From Pseudomonas parakoreensis (GTDB lineage: Bacteria; Pseudomonadota; Gammaproteobacteria; Pseudomonadales; Pseudomonadaceae), in contig NZ_BQHY01000006.1 of the NCBI RefSeq assembly GCF_021602155.1, positions 307,573 through 371,572 of the forward strand: DNA of 64,000 bases, in the 5' to 3' direction. Each line of letters opens with the position of its first letter. The stretch's first letter is position 1. Below, in pieces: positions 57,378 through 64,000 of the stretch. The translations under genes and the position numbers were made by a program. The notes under the pieces were generated by a model. The model worked only from the letters and a program-made list of their open reading frames with translations, had not been told where the DNA came from and did no database searches.

Positions 57378-58073
57378 TTACGCGTCCAGCGAGCTCTGAT
57401 CGATAACCAGACCTGGGCCCATAGTGGTGCTCAGGGTAACGCGCTTGACGTAGATACCTTTCGAAGAAGCTGGCTTGATACGCTTCAGATCAGCGATCAG
57501 GGCTTCAACGTTTTCCTTCAGCTTGACGGCATCGAAGCCGATCTTGCCAACGGAAGTGTGGATGATGCCGTTTTTGTCGGTGCGATAACGAACCTGGCCA
57601 GCCTTGGCGTTTTTAACCGCGGTAGCTACGTCTGGAGTTACGGTGCCGACTTTCGGGTTAGGCATCAGGCCACGTGGACCGAGGATCTGACCCAGTTGAC
57701 CTACAACGCGCATGGCATCCGGGGATGCGATCACTACGTCATAGTTCAGGTCGCCGCCTTTCATTTCAGCAGCCAGGTCGTCCATACCTACACGGTCAGC
57801 GCCGGCAGCCAGAGCGGCCTCAGCAGCTGGACCCTGGGTGAACACAGCAACGCGAACGGTCTTGCCAGTGCCGTGTGGCAGCACAGTAGCGCTACGAACA
57901 ACCTGGTCGGATTTGCGCGGGTCTACACCCAGGTTTACAGCAACGTCGAACGACTCGCTGAACTTGACAGTCGACAGCTCAGCCAGCAGAGCAGCAGCGT
58001 CTACAATGTTGTAGGCCTTGCCTGCTTCGATTTTGCCGGCGATAGCCTTTTGACGCTTGGTCAGCTTAGCCAT
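57378..58073 (-). CDS. rplA: 50S ribosomal protein L1
   Basis: L1, 231 residues, forms the mobile L1 stalk and in E. coli represses the rplKA m[22 protein letters not shown] is the family signature. It starts in the last base of the rplK stop codon region (1-base overlap). Confidence 0.98.
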   Translation of the reverse strand: MAKLTKRQKAIAGKIEAGKAYNIVDAAALLAELSTVKFSESFDVAVNLGVDPRKSDQVVRSATVLPHGTGKTVRVAVFTQGPAAEAALAAGADRVGMDDLAAEMKGGDLNYDVVIASPDAMRVVGQLGQILGPRGLMPNPKVGTVTPDVATAVKNAKAGQVRYRTDKNGIIHTSVGKIGFDAVKLKENVEALIADLKRIKPASSKGIYVKRVTLSTTMGPGLVIDQSSLDA

Positions 58074-58504
58074 TACACACCCTCCACGTTAAGGCCCATG
58101 CTACGAGCAGAACCGGCGATAGTACGCACGGCTGCATCCATATCAGCTGCAGTCAGATCCGCGTTTTTGGTTTTCGCGATTTCTTCCAGCTGAGCACGGG
58201 TAACAGTGCCAACCTTAACGGTGTTCGGACGAGCGGAACCGCTGGTCAGACCGGCCGCCTTCTTCAGCAGAACCGAAGCAGGGGTGGATTTGGTTTCGAA
58301 AGTGAAGCTACGGTCGCTGTAGACAGTGATGATCACTGGAGTCGGCAGACCTGCTTCAAGACCCTGAGTACGGGCGTTGAAAGCCTTGCAGAATTCCATG
58401 ATGTTCACGCCGTGCTGACCCAGAGCAGGACCAACAGGTGGGCTTGGGTTAGCCTGAGCGGCCTTCACTTGCAGCTTGATGTAAGCGGTAATCTTCTTGG
58501 CCAT
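58073..58504 (-). CDS. rplK: 50S ribosomal protein L11
   Basis: L11, 143 residues from the ATG 58504 ([15 protein letters not shown]), in the GTPase-associated centre and needed for RelA activation. The Pro-rich [18 protein letters not shown] block is intact. Confidence 0.98.
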   Translation of the reverse strand: MAKKITAYIKLQVKAAQANPSPPVGPALGQHGVNIMEFCKAFNARTQGLEAGLPTPVIITVYSDRSFTFETKSTPASVLLKKAAGLTSGSARPNTVKVGTVTRAQLEEIAKTKNADLTAADMDAAVRTIAGSARSMGLNVEGV

Positions 58505-58579
58505 GAGGCACTCCAATTACGGGTTCGAACGCCTCGAAAGGCTCCCCGGTTACTTGCGCGTTTATCCCAGTGACGACAA

Positions 58580-58606
58580 AACCCCACAGCCTAGGGCTGC
58601 GGGGTT
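58580..58606 (-). terminator. Terminator/attenuator between nusG and rplK
   Basis: Minus-strand AACCCCGCAGCC-CTA-GGCTGTGGGGTT followed by TTGTC, with one G-T pair. It may separate secE-nusG from rplKAJL-rpoBC transcripts partially. Confidence 0.65.
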
Positions 58607-58621
58607 GGGATGCTTGTTCAG

Positions 58622-59155
58622 TTAGACCTTTTCGACCTGACTGAACTCCAACTCTACCGGAGTAGAGCGACCGAAAATAAGCACTGCCACCTGGACACGG
58701 CTCTTTTCGTAATTAACTTCTTCGACAGTGCCGTTAAAGTCAGCGAATGGACCATCGGTAACCCGAACCACCTCACCCGGCTCAAACAGAGTCTTCGGCT
58801 TCGGCTTATCACTACCATCGGCCACGCGACGCAGAATGGCTTCCGCCTCTTTGTCGGTGATTGGAGCAGGCTTGTCGGCGGTACCGCCAATAAAGCCCAT
58901 CACCCGAGGAGTATCCTTGACCAAGTGCCAAGTACCCTCGTTCATATCCATCTGTACCAGCACATAGCCTGGGAAGAACTTGCGTTCGCTTTTGCGCTTC
59001 TGGCCATTACGCATTTCAACCACTTCTTCAGTGGGAACCAGAATTTCGCCGAAGCCATCTTCCATGCCAGCCAGCTTAACGCGCTCAATCAGCGAGCGCA
59101 TGACATGCTTCTCGTAACCCGAGTAAGCATGCACAACGTACCAACGCTTAGCCAC
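58622..59155 (-). CDS. nusG: Transcription termination/antitermination factor NusG
   Basis: NusG, 177 residues, binds RNA polymerase through its N-terminal NGN domain ([15 protein letters not shown]) and Rho or S10 through the C-terminal KOW domain ([19 protein letters not shown]). It lies 9 bases after secE. Confidence 0.98.
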   Translation of the reverse strand: MAKRWYVVHAYSGYEKHVMRSLIERVKLAGMEDGFGEILVPTEEVVEMRNGQKRKSERKFFPGYVLVQMDMNEGTWHLVKDTPRVMGFIGGTADKPAPITDKEAEAILRRVADGSDKPKPKTLFEPGEVVRVTDGPFADFNGTVEEVNYEKSRVQVAVLIFGRSTPVELEFSQVEKV

Positions 59156-59164
59156 GGGACACCC

Positions 59165-59533
59165 TTAGCCGACAATCAAGGAAACAAGCCAGCCGAGCAG
59201 GGAATCAACCCCCCACAACAGCAACGCCATAACGATAACCACAGCAACAACAATTAGCGTTGTCTGCGTAGTTTCCTGGCGAGTTGGCCATACGACTTTA
59301 CGAATCTCGGTGCGCGCTTCCTTAACCAGTACAAAGAACGACTTGCCCTTTGCAGTCTGCAGGCCTACAAAGGCAGCTACAGCAGCAATCACGAGCAATG
59401 CGAGTACACGGTACAGGATCGGCGAAGCAGCGTAATACTGATTGCCAACTACACCCACAACTACCAAAGCGGCTACCACAAGCCACTTTAGCAGATCGAA
59501 GCGAGAGCCTTGAGCTTCAGCCTTAGGAGTCAT
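59165..59533 (-). CDS. secE: Preprotein translocase subunit SecE
   Basis: SecE, 122 residues, with three membrane helices as in E. coli; the essential part is the amphipathic helix and last segment (EARTEIRKVVWPTRQETTQT). It clamps SecY, encoded at 32435-33763. It follows tRNA-Trp by 45 bases. Confidence 0.97.
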   Translation of the reverse strand: MTPKAEAQGSRFDLLKWLVVAALVVVGVVGNQYYAASPILYRVLALLVIAAVAAFVGLQTAKGKSFFVLVKEARTEIRKVVWPTRQETTQTTLIVVAVVIVMALLLWGVDSLLGWLVSLIVG

Positions 59534-59578
59534 CTATGAAGATCCTGTGAAAAGAAAGCCAGACACACCGAGTGAATC

Positions 59579-59654
59579 TGGCAGGTCAGGAGGGAATCGA
59601 ACCCCCAACCTACGGTTTTGGAGACCGTCGCTCTGCCAATTGAGCTACTGACCT
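59579..59654 (-). tRNA. tRNA-Trp (anticodon CCA)
   Basis: The minus strand starts AGGTCAGTAGCTCAATTGG, has anticodon loop CTCCAAA (CCA) and T-loop GGTTCGATTCC, and ends in encoded CCA: 76 nt. It sits between tuf and secE, as in many gammaproteobacteria. Confidence 0.97.
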
Positions 59655-59661
59655 AAAACAA

Positions 59662-59685
59662 AATCAGGCCGACCATTATGCCGGC
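59662..59685 (-). terminator. Weak terminator after tufA
   Basis: Minus-strand GGCCG and CGGCC pair around GCATAATGGT and are followed by TGATTTTGTTTT, between tuf and tRNA-Trp. The stem is short, so read-through into tRNA-Trp-secE is likely. Confidence 0.45.
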
Positions 59686-59707
59686 CCGAAAAATACATTA
59701 CAACTGC

Positions 59708-60901
59708 TTATTCGATGATTTTGGCCACTACACCAGCGCCGACGGTACGACCGCCTTCACGGATAGCGAAACGCAGACCGTCTTCCATCGCGATGGTTTT
59801 GATCAGGGTAACAGTCATCTGAATGTTGTCACCTGGCATTACCATTTCAACGCCTTCTGGCAGCTCGCAGTTACCAGTCACGTCAGTAGTACGGAAGTAG
59901 AACTGTGGACGGTAGCCTTTGAAGAACGGAGTATGACGACCGCCTTCTTCCTTGCTCAGAACGTAAACTTCTGCGGTGAACTTGGTGTGCGGCTTAACCG
60001 AACCTGGCTTGACCAGAACCTGACCACGCTCAACGTCGTCACGCTTGGTACCACGCAGCAGAACGCCGCAGTTCTCACCAGCACGACCTTCGTCGAGCAG
60101 CTTGCGGAACATCTCAACACCGGTGCAGGTGGTGGTGGTGGTGTCACGCAGACCAACGATTTCCAGTGCATCTTGAACGCGAACGATACCGCGCTCGATA
60201 CGACCAGTCACAACAGTACCGCGACCCGAGATCGAGAATACGTCTTCGATTGGCATCAGGAATGGCTTGTCGATCATACGAACTGGTTCTGGGATGTAGC
60301 TGTCCAGAGTTTCAACCAGCTTCTTGACGGCAGTGGTGCCCATCTCGTTGTCGTCTTTGCCTTCCAGCGCCATACGAGCCGAACCGATGATGATTGGGGT
60401 GTCATCGCCCGGGAAGTCGTAGGTGGACAGCAGGTCGCGAACTTCCATCTCAACCAGTTCCAGCAGCTCAGCGTCGTCTACCAGGTCAGCCTTGTTCAGG
60501 AAAACCACGATGTACGGAACGCCTACCTGACGGGACAGCAGGATGTGCTCACGGGTTTGTGGCATCGGACCATCAGCGGCCGAGCAAACCAGGATAGCGC
60601 CGTCCATTTGAGCAGCACCGGTGATCATGTTCTTCACATAGTCAGCGTGACCTGGGCAGTCAACGTGAGCGTAGTGACGAATGTTCGAGTTGTACTCAAC
60701 GTGCGCGGTGTTGATGGTGATACCGCGAGCTTTTTCTTCTGGAGCGCTGTCGATCTTGTCGAATTCAACTACGGCCGAACCGAAAACTTCGGAGCAGACG
60801 CGAGTCAGAGCAGCGGTCAGAGTGGTTTTACCGTGGTCAACGTGACCAATGGTCCCTACGTTGACGTGGGGCAGGGAACGATCAAATTTTTCCTTAGCCA
60901 T
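59708..60901 (-). CDS. tufA: Elongation factor Tu (copy downstream of tRNA-Thr)
   Basis: Second EF-Tu gene, 397 residues, encoding the same protein as 43152-44345. The start is ATG at 60901 ([13 protein letters not shown]); the open frame upstream of it runs into tRNA-Thr. DNA differences from the other copy are confined to about the first 54 and last 25 bases. It follows tRNA-Tyr, tRNA-Gly and tRNA-Thr, the gene order of the E. coli tRNA-tufB operon. Confidence 0.97.
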   Translation of the reverse strand: MAKEKFDRSLPHVNVGTIGHVDHGKTTLTAALTRVCSEVFGSAVVEFDKIDSAPEEKARGITINTAHVEYNSNIRHYAHVDCPGHADYVKNMITGAAQMDGAILVCSAADGPMPQTREHILLSRQVGVPYIVVFLNKADLVDDAELLELVEMEVRDLLSTYDFPGDDTPIIIGSARMALEGKDDNEMGTTAVKKLVETLDSYIPEPVRMIDKPFLMPIEDVFSISGRGTVVTGRIERGIVRVQDALEIVGLRDTTTTTCTGVEMFRKLLDEGRAGENCGVLLRGTKRDDVERGQVLVKPGSVKPHTKFTAEVYVLSKEEGGRHTPFFKGYRPQFYFRTTDVTGNCELPEGVEMVMPGDNIQMTVTLIKTIAMEDGLRFAIREGGRTVGAGVVAKIIE

Positions 60902-60985
60902 CGATAACACCCTCAACAGAAGAATTAGACGAACGATATCTACCATTAAAACAAAGGCAGATATTTTCATATCTGCCTTGTTATA

Positions 60986-61061
60986 TGGAGCTCTTGAGCG
61001 GATTTGAACCGCTGACCTCACCCTTACCAAGGGTGTGCTCTACCAACTGAGCTACAAGAGC
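60986..61061 (-). tRNA. tRNA-Thr (anticodon GGT)
   Basis: The minus strand starts GCTCTTGTAGCTCAGTTGG, has anticodon loop CTTGGTAA (GGT) and T-loop GGTTCAAATCC, and ends in encoded CCA: 76 nt. It is 84 bases before tufA. Confidence 0.97.
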
Positions 61062-61087
61062 GTAACACTTTGCACAACCTGCAAACT

Positions 61088-61161
<74 letters not shown>

Positions 61162-61185
61162 GGAGCTTGCAGCTCACGCTAAAAA

Positions 61186-61270
<85 letters not shown>

Positions 61271-61283
61271 TAAGCGAGCCGGC

Positions 61284-61311
61284 ATTCTATACTATGCCGA
61301 CCTTCTGTCAA
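61284..61311 (-). promoter_or_regulatory. tRNA-Tyr/Gly/Thr-tuf promoter, proximal
   Basis: Minus-strand TTGACA (61311-61306) and TAGAAT (61289-61284) with a 16-bp spacer, followed by the GC-rich GCCGGCTCGC discriminator typical of stable-RNA promoters, 14 bases before the mature tRNA-Tyr end. Confidence 0.8.
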
Positions 61312-61400
61312 GCATTTTCTCATTAAAAACCTGAGGTTAGCTGCGTTGACACCACTCCGCGCTGACCACCTGCTTAGGTGTTCGCTGTGGAGCGGGCGCC

Positions 61401-61429
61401 ATTCTATGCAAACTATTCCAGCGGTGCAA
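61401..61429 (-). promoter_or_regulatory. tRNA-Tyr/Gly/Thr-tuf promoter, distal
   Basis: Minus-strand TTGCAC (61429-61424) and TAGAAT (61406-61401) with a 17-bp spacer and a GGCGCC discriminator. The -35 box lies inside the last codons of the upstream 145-residue protein. A short hairpin (CACCTAAGCAGGTG) lies downstream between the two promoters. Confidence 0.6.
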
Positions 61430-61850
61430 CCCCCTCACACAGCATTATTTTATGTTTTAACTCATTGAATTCCTTGGAAAGGTTCTGCAACTGCACATCC
61501 CCTAATAAACGCTGGCTTTCGGGCGCAATGCGCAACCAATAACCAGGCTCGGAGAGATCTTTTTGCGACGCCTGAACCTTCACCCCCATGGCCGCTAAAC
61601 GCAGCTGCAGCGCGGAAATGATGCTTTCTTGAGTCAAACCACCCAAAAATAGACACTCTTGCCCAGCTCGGAGCACGCCCTGCCCTCCCCCAGAGCCACC
61701 ATTCGCCTCACTCAATAAGCGAATATCTTGTTGAGACCCGCGGTACATGCTGAGGGGCGTGACATCTTTCGCACGCAAGGGAGCTTCCTGCTGATGCCAG
61801 ACGTAATAAAACACATTGAGAACAACGAGCAGCAGGAACAACCAACGCAT
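61413..61850 (-). CDS. Small membrane-anchored protein, possibly SPOR-like
   Basis: A 145-residue protein of unknown function with an N-terminal membrane segment (MRWLFLLLVVLNVFYYVWHQ), a Gly-rich linker (about 50-60) and a C-terminal domain whose pattern (CLFLGGLTQESIISALQLRL, then GYWLRIAPE) resembles a degenerate SPOR peptidoglycan-binding fold. That assignment is an inference. It starts 7 bases after the coaX stop, matching the hypothetical gene found at this place in P. aeruginosa. Its 3' end overlaps a promoter for the tRNA-tuf unit. Confidence 0.7.
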   Translation of the reverse strand: MRWLFLLLVVLNVFYYVWHQQEAPLRAKDVTPLSMYRGSQQDIRLLSEANGGSGGGQGVLRAGQECLFLGGLTQESIISALQLRLAAMGVKVQASQKDLSEPGYWLRIAPESQRLLGDVQLQNLSKEFNELKHKIMLCEGVAPLE

Positions 61851-61857
61851 ACAAACC

Positions 61858-62607
61858 TCAAGTTAACGGACAGGCCATCGCCAACCCTATGAATACCAGG
61901 TCAGGGACGATCCGCGCTTCAGGCACGATGTCCGCCACCAACCCAGCATCGCCACCGGTAATAAAAACAGTAAAGCGCTCTCCCCAATAGGATCGAGCCA
62001 TTTCCATCTGGGTCAGGACAAAGCCTCTCAACATTAAAGAGCATCCACGCTCCACCGCTTCGACGGTACTGCGCCCCGGAGCATGGCTCGCCAGCGCTCT
62101 TTCGGCAGCCGAGTCCCCATAACGGATTTTCCGGGTATGTGTACGCAATTGGTTACGCATTAAGGGCATCCCTGGGCAAATGAATCCCCCAAGGTGCTCA
62201 CCTTCGGCATTAATAAAGTCAGCCGTCACTGCAGTGCCGAAATCCAGAATCAAACAGGCGCCCGCAGCCAAATGAAAGCCACCAAGCATCGCCAACCAGC
62301 GATCCAGCCCCAAGCGTTCATAGTCGTGATAGCCATTCCTGACACCAGCCATTTCACTGGACGACGTGGCGCACACAACCGAGACACCGAACGCCTGCTC
62401 GAGAATCCGGGTGAGCGCGGCAGTTTCTTCGCTGGTTCTTACGCTGACCAACCGACATTTACGCAACGACAGGCTATCAAATGCGCATAGGCTATCCACC
62501 AGAGCTTGATCCGAGTCGACAACACCCTCCGCGAAAAGACCGCCAGCGGCCGTATTCAATACACGCCACTTGATAAAGCTATTCCCACAGTCGAGCTCAA
62601 GAATCAT
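61858..62607 (-). CDS. coaX: Type III pantothenate kinase
   Basis: CoaX, 249 residues, phosphorylates pantothenate in the first step of coenzyme A synthesis. ASKHA-fold motifs [15 protein letters not shown] (phosphate 1) and [14 protein letters not shown] (phosphate 2) are present, with FICPGMPLM and ITGGDAGL further on. The start is the ATG 62607; a GTG one codon upstream is possible. It overlaps the birA stop by 11 bases, so the two cofactor genes are translationally coupled. Confidence 0.96.
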   Translation of the reverse strand: MILELDCGNSFIKWRVLNTAAGGLFAEGVVDSDQALVDSLCAFDSLSLRKCRLVSVRTSEETAALTRILEQAFGVSVVCATSSSEMAGVRNGYHDYERLGLDRWLAMLGGFHLAAGACLILDFGTAVTADFINAEGEHLGGFICPGMPLMRNQLRTHTRKIRYGDSAAERALASHAPGRSTVEAVERGCSLMLRGFVLTQMEMARSYWGERFTVFITGGDAGLVADIVPEARIVPDLVFIGLAMACPLT

Positions 62608-63550
62608 CACGCAACCTCAGGCTGAGCTCACCACCACTAAAAACCTTTTCCACGCCGTCCACCTTCAAGCGCAGCGCACCTTGGCTATCGATGCCAAGCA
62701 CAACGCCTTCTATATGACTAACCCCGGCAATCAAAGAAACCGGGCGACCTTGCCACATGTGATCCTTTTCCCACTCTTCCTGGAGCGCAGAGAAACCATC
62801 AACCTGATGGCGCTGGATATAGCCGCGCAGCTGCTCGTTCAACTCAGCCACCAAGACGTTGCGATCGCAGCTTTTGCCGGTCTCGAGTCGAATCGACGTC
62901 CATTGTTGGCCAACCGCCTCAGCAACCTGCATGTTCACGTTAATACCTATACCCAGCACCACGTGGCAAACATCTGCCGGATCCCCTACTAGCTCAAGAA
63001 GAATACCGGCGATTTTCTTGTTTCCGACCAGCACATCGTTGGGCCACTTTAATCCTGCGCCCGCCACCCCCAACTTTCGCAAGGCGTGCATAACAGCCAA
63101 ACCGACCACCAGACTCAAGCCTTCAAGCTGACGCATGCCACCATCTATGCGCAGAACGAGGCTGTAGTAGAGATTTTCAGCAAAAGGGCTTACCCACTTG
63201 CGTCCCCGGCGGCCACGACCGGAAATCTGTCGCTCTGCCAATACCAGAAACGGCGCCGCTCGACCCTGATTGATCGCGCGAAGCGCCTCTGCGTTAGTGG
63301 AGTCAATGGAGTCAAAGACTGTAATCGGCCAAACCGCTGCCAAGGCGCCAATCTTCAAGGGGTCGAGCAGCGTCAGGGGTGCAGCCAGTTGATAGCCTCT
63401 GCCCCGGACTTTGTTAATTGACAATCCGAGCTCGGCCTCAAGATGCTGAAGCTGCTTCCACACCGCACTTCGACTGATTCCCAGAGCAATCCCCAAAGCC
63501 TCGCCGGAATGGAATCGACCATCCTTCAAAAGATTCAACAACGTCAACAT
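62597..63550 (-). CDS. birA: Biotin-protein ligase / biotin operon repressor
   Basis: BirA, 317 residues, attaches biotin to acetyl-CoA carboxylase and, with its N-terminal winged helix (about 1-60, including [13 protein letters not shown]), can repress biotin genes. The biotinyl-AMP loop GRGRRGRKW is at 111-119, and KWPNDVLV carries the catalytic Lys. It lies between the rRNA operon and coaX. Confidence 0.97.
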   Translation of the reverse strand: MLTLLNLLKDGRFHSGEALGIALGISRSAVWKQLQHLEAELGLSINKVRGRGYQLAAPLTLLDPLKIGALAAVWPITVFDSIDSTNAEALRAINQGRAAPFLVLAERQISGRGRRGRKWVSPFAENLYYSLVLRIDGGMRQLEGLSLVVGLAVMHALRKLGVAGAGLKWPNDVLVGNKKIAGILLELVGDPADVCHVVLGIGINVNMQVAEAVGQQWTSIRLETGKSCDRNVLVAELNEQLRGYIQRHQVDGFSALQEEWEKDHMWQGRPVSLIAGVSHIEGVVLGIDSQGALRLKVDGVEKVFSGGELSLRLRDDS

Positions 63551-63636
63551 GCAGGTCTCGCCTCACAATGAGGCCCGAATAATAGCCATGACCCGGGCAA
63601 TTGCATAGAAATCAAGCAAGCCACTTTCCTGCGGGC

Positions 63637-63674
63637 AAAACAAAACCCCAACTGCTTTCGCAATTGGGGTTTCG
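63637..63674 (-). terminator. rRNA operon terminator
   Basis: Minus-strand AAACCCCAA and TTGGGGTTT pair around TTGCGAAAGCAG (itself a small GAAA tetraloop hairpin), followed by TGTTTTG. It lies 10-40 bases after 5S rRNA. Confidence 0.88.
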
Positions 63675-63683
63675 GAATTTAAT

Positions 63684-63798
63684 CTTGACGATGACCTACT
63701 CTCACATGGGGAAACCCCACACTACCATCGGCGATGCATCGTTTCACTTCTGAGTTCGGGATGGGATCAGGTGGTTCCAACGCTCTATGGTCGTCAAG
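63684..63798 (-). rRNA. rrf: 5S ribosomal RNA
   Basis: The minus strand contains the conserved 5S core GGAACCACCTGATCCCATCC and GAACTCAGAAGTGAAACGAT, ending GAGAGTAGGTCATCGTCAAG. Ends pair as CTTGACGA with TCGTCAAG. Length is about 115 nt; the exact ends may differ by a few bases. Confidence 0.95.
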
Positions 63799-63951
63799 AA
63801 ATTCGGGTACTGACTCGTGACCAACTGGCCTCGCTTCAGCAAATCGGGTATGTGATACAGGTGTTTGTGAGCTGCGCGAACTTTCGGTTCATTGCGTCTT
63901 CACACACCGCAATCTGGTCTCTTTCGAGCATTCAGATTGCTTGGGTGTTAT
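63799..63951 (-). other. 23S-5S intergenic spacer
   Basis: About 150 bases without a tRNA gene between the 3' end of 23S and 5S. It includes sequence that should pair with the 5' flank of 23S for RNase III processing, but that flank is outside the window. Confidence 0.6.
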
Positions 63952-64000
63952 ATGGTCAAGCCTCACGGGCAATTAGTATTGGTTAGCTCAACGCCTCACA
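63952..64000 (-). rRNA. rrl: 23S ribosomal RNA, 3' end (partial)
   Basis: The minus strand from the window edge reads GAGGCGTTGAGCTAACCAAT and continues to CCCGTGAGGCTTGACCAT, the conserved 3' terminus of 23S rRNA. Only about 49 bases are in the window. Confidence 0.92.

Noticed and set aside
60902-61030. 43-residue upstream extension of tufA.
   Set aside because: It runs through tRNA-Thr; the EF-Tu N-terminus MAKEKFDRS begins exactly at the ATG 60901.

Overview
The window is chromosomal DNA of a Pseudomonas, most likely of the P. fluorescens group. The evidence is the high-GC coding sequence, REP/REPIN repeats of the type common in that group (core GTGGGAGC...GCGAA and the TGTAGGAGCTGCCG...GATCTTTTGAT family), and a right half whose gene order I recognise from P. 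aeruginosa: ssb, MFS, uvrA, ftnA, katA, rplQ, rpoA, S11/S13, spc and S10 operons, tufB, fusA, rpsG, rpsL, rpoC, rpoB, rplL, rplJ, rplA, rplK, nusG, secE, tRNA-Trp, tufA, tRNA-Thr, tRNA-Gly, tRNA-Tyr, coaX, birA, rRNA operon. Everything from about 27 kb to the right edge is transcribed on the minus strand.

Left part (1-17.2 kb), accessory and housekeeping genes: the start of an epimerase gene and a sugar-nucleotide-binding reductase-like gene; the large helicase Lhr; an MscS-family channel; an MFS exporter; a four-gene run (DUF72, EEP phosphodiesterase, cardiolipin synthase ClsB, YbhN-like membrane protein) whose last three genes match E. coli ybhP-ybhO-ybhN; a DUF3182 protein overlapping an alpha/beta hydrolase; and a GlxA-type AraC regulator divergent from an isochorismatase-fold hydrolase.

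Middle (17.2-21.9 kb): a six-gene operon matching E. coli yjfIJKLMC (DUF2170 protein, PspA/IM30 protein, DUF2491, DUF350 membrane protein, DUF1190 secreted protein, glutathionylspermidine-synthase-like ATP-grasp ligase). Its job is not established. It is the best candidate here for a poorly described system. Two copies of a perfect 12-bp palindrome (CTCACGCGTGAG) flank its promoter region, its first protein carries an N-terminal segment that looks like a ribbon-helix-helix DNA-binding domain, and a 37-bp perfect REPIN hairpin followed by T6 sits inside the operon.

Right part (21.9-64 kb): ssb, a YajR-like MFS transporter and the divergent uvrA; a ferritin (FtnA type, lacking the bacterioferritin heme ligand) next to catalase KatA; then the ribosomal-protein, RNA-polymerase and elongation-factor superoperons. 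Here I could place near-consensus promoters (S10 operon, rpsL, two for the tRNA-tuf unit, one inside the spc operon), the L10 leader, the rplL-rpoB attenuator, four tRNAs, 5S rRNA and the 3' tip of 23S rRNA. The two tuf genes encode identical proteins, appear identical over about 1.1 kb and differ only at their ends, as expected of gene conversion. Apart from 968-1291 there is no gene-free stretch over 300 bases.
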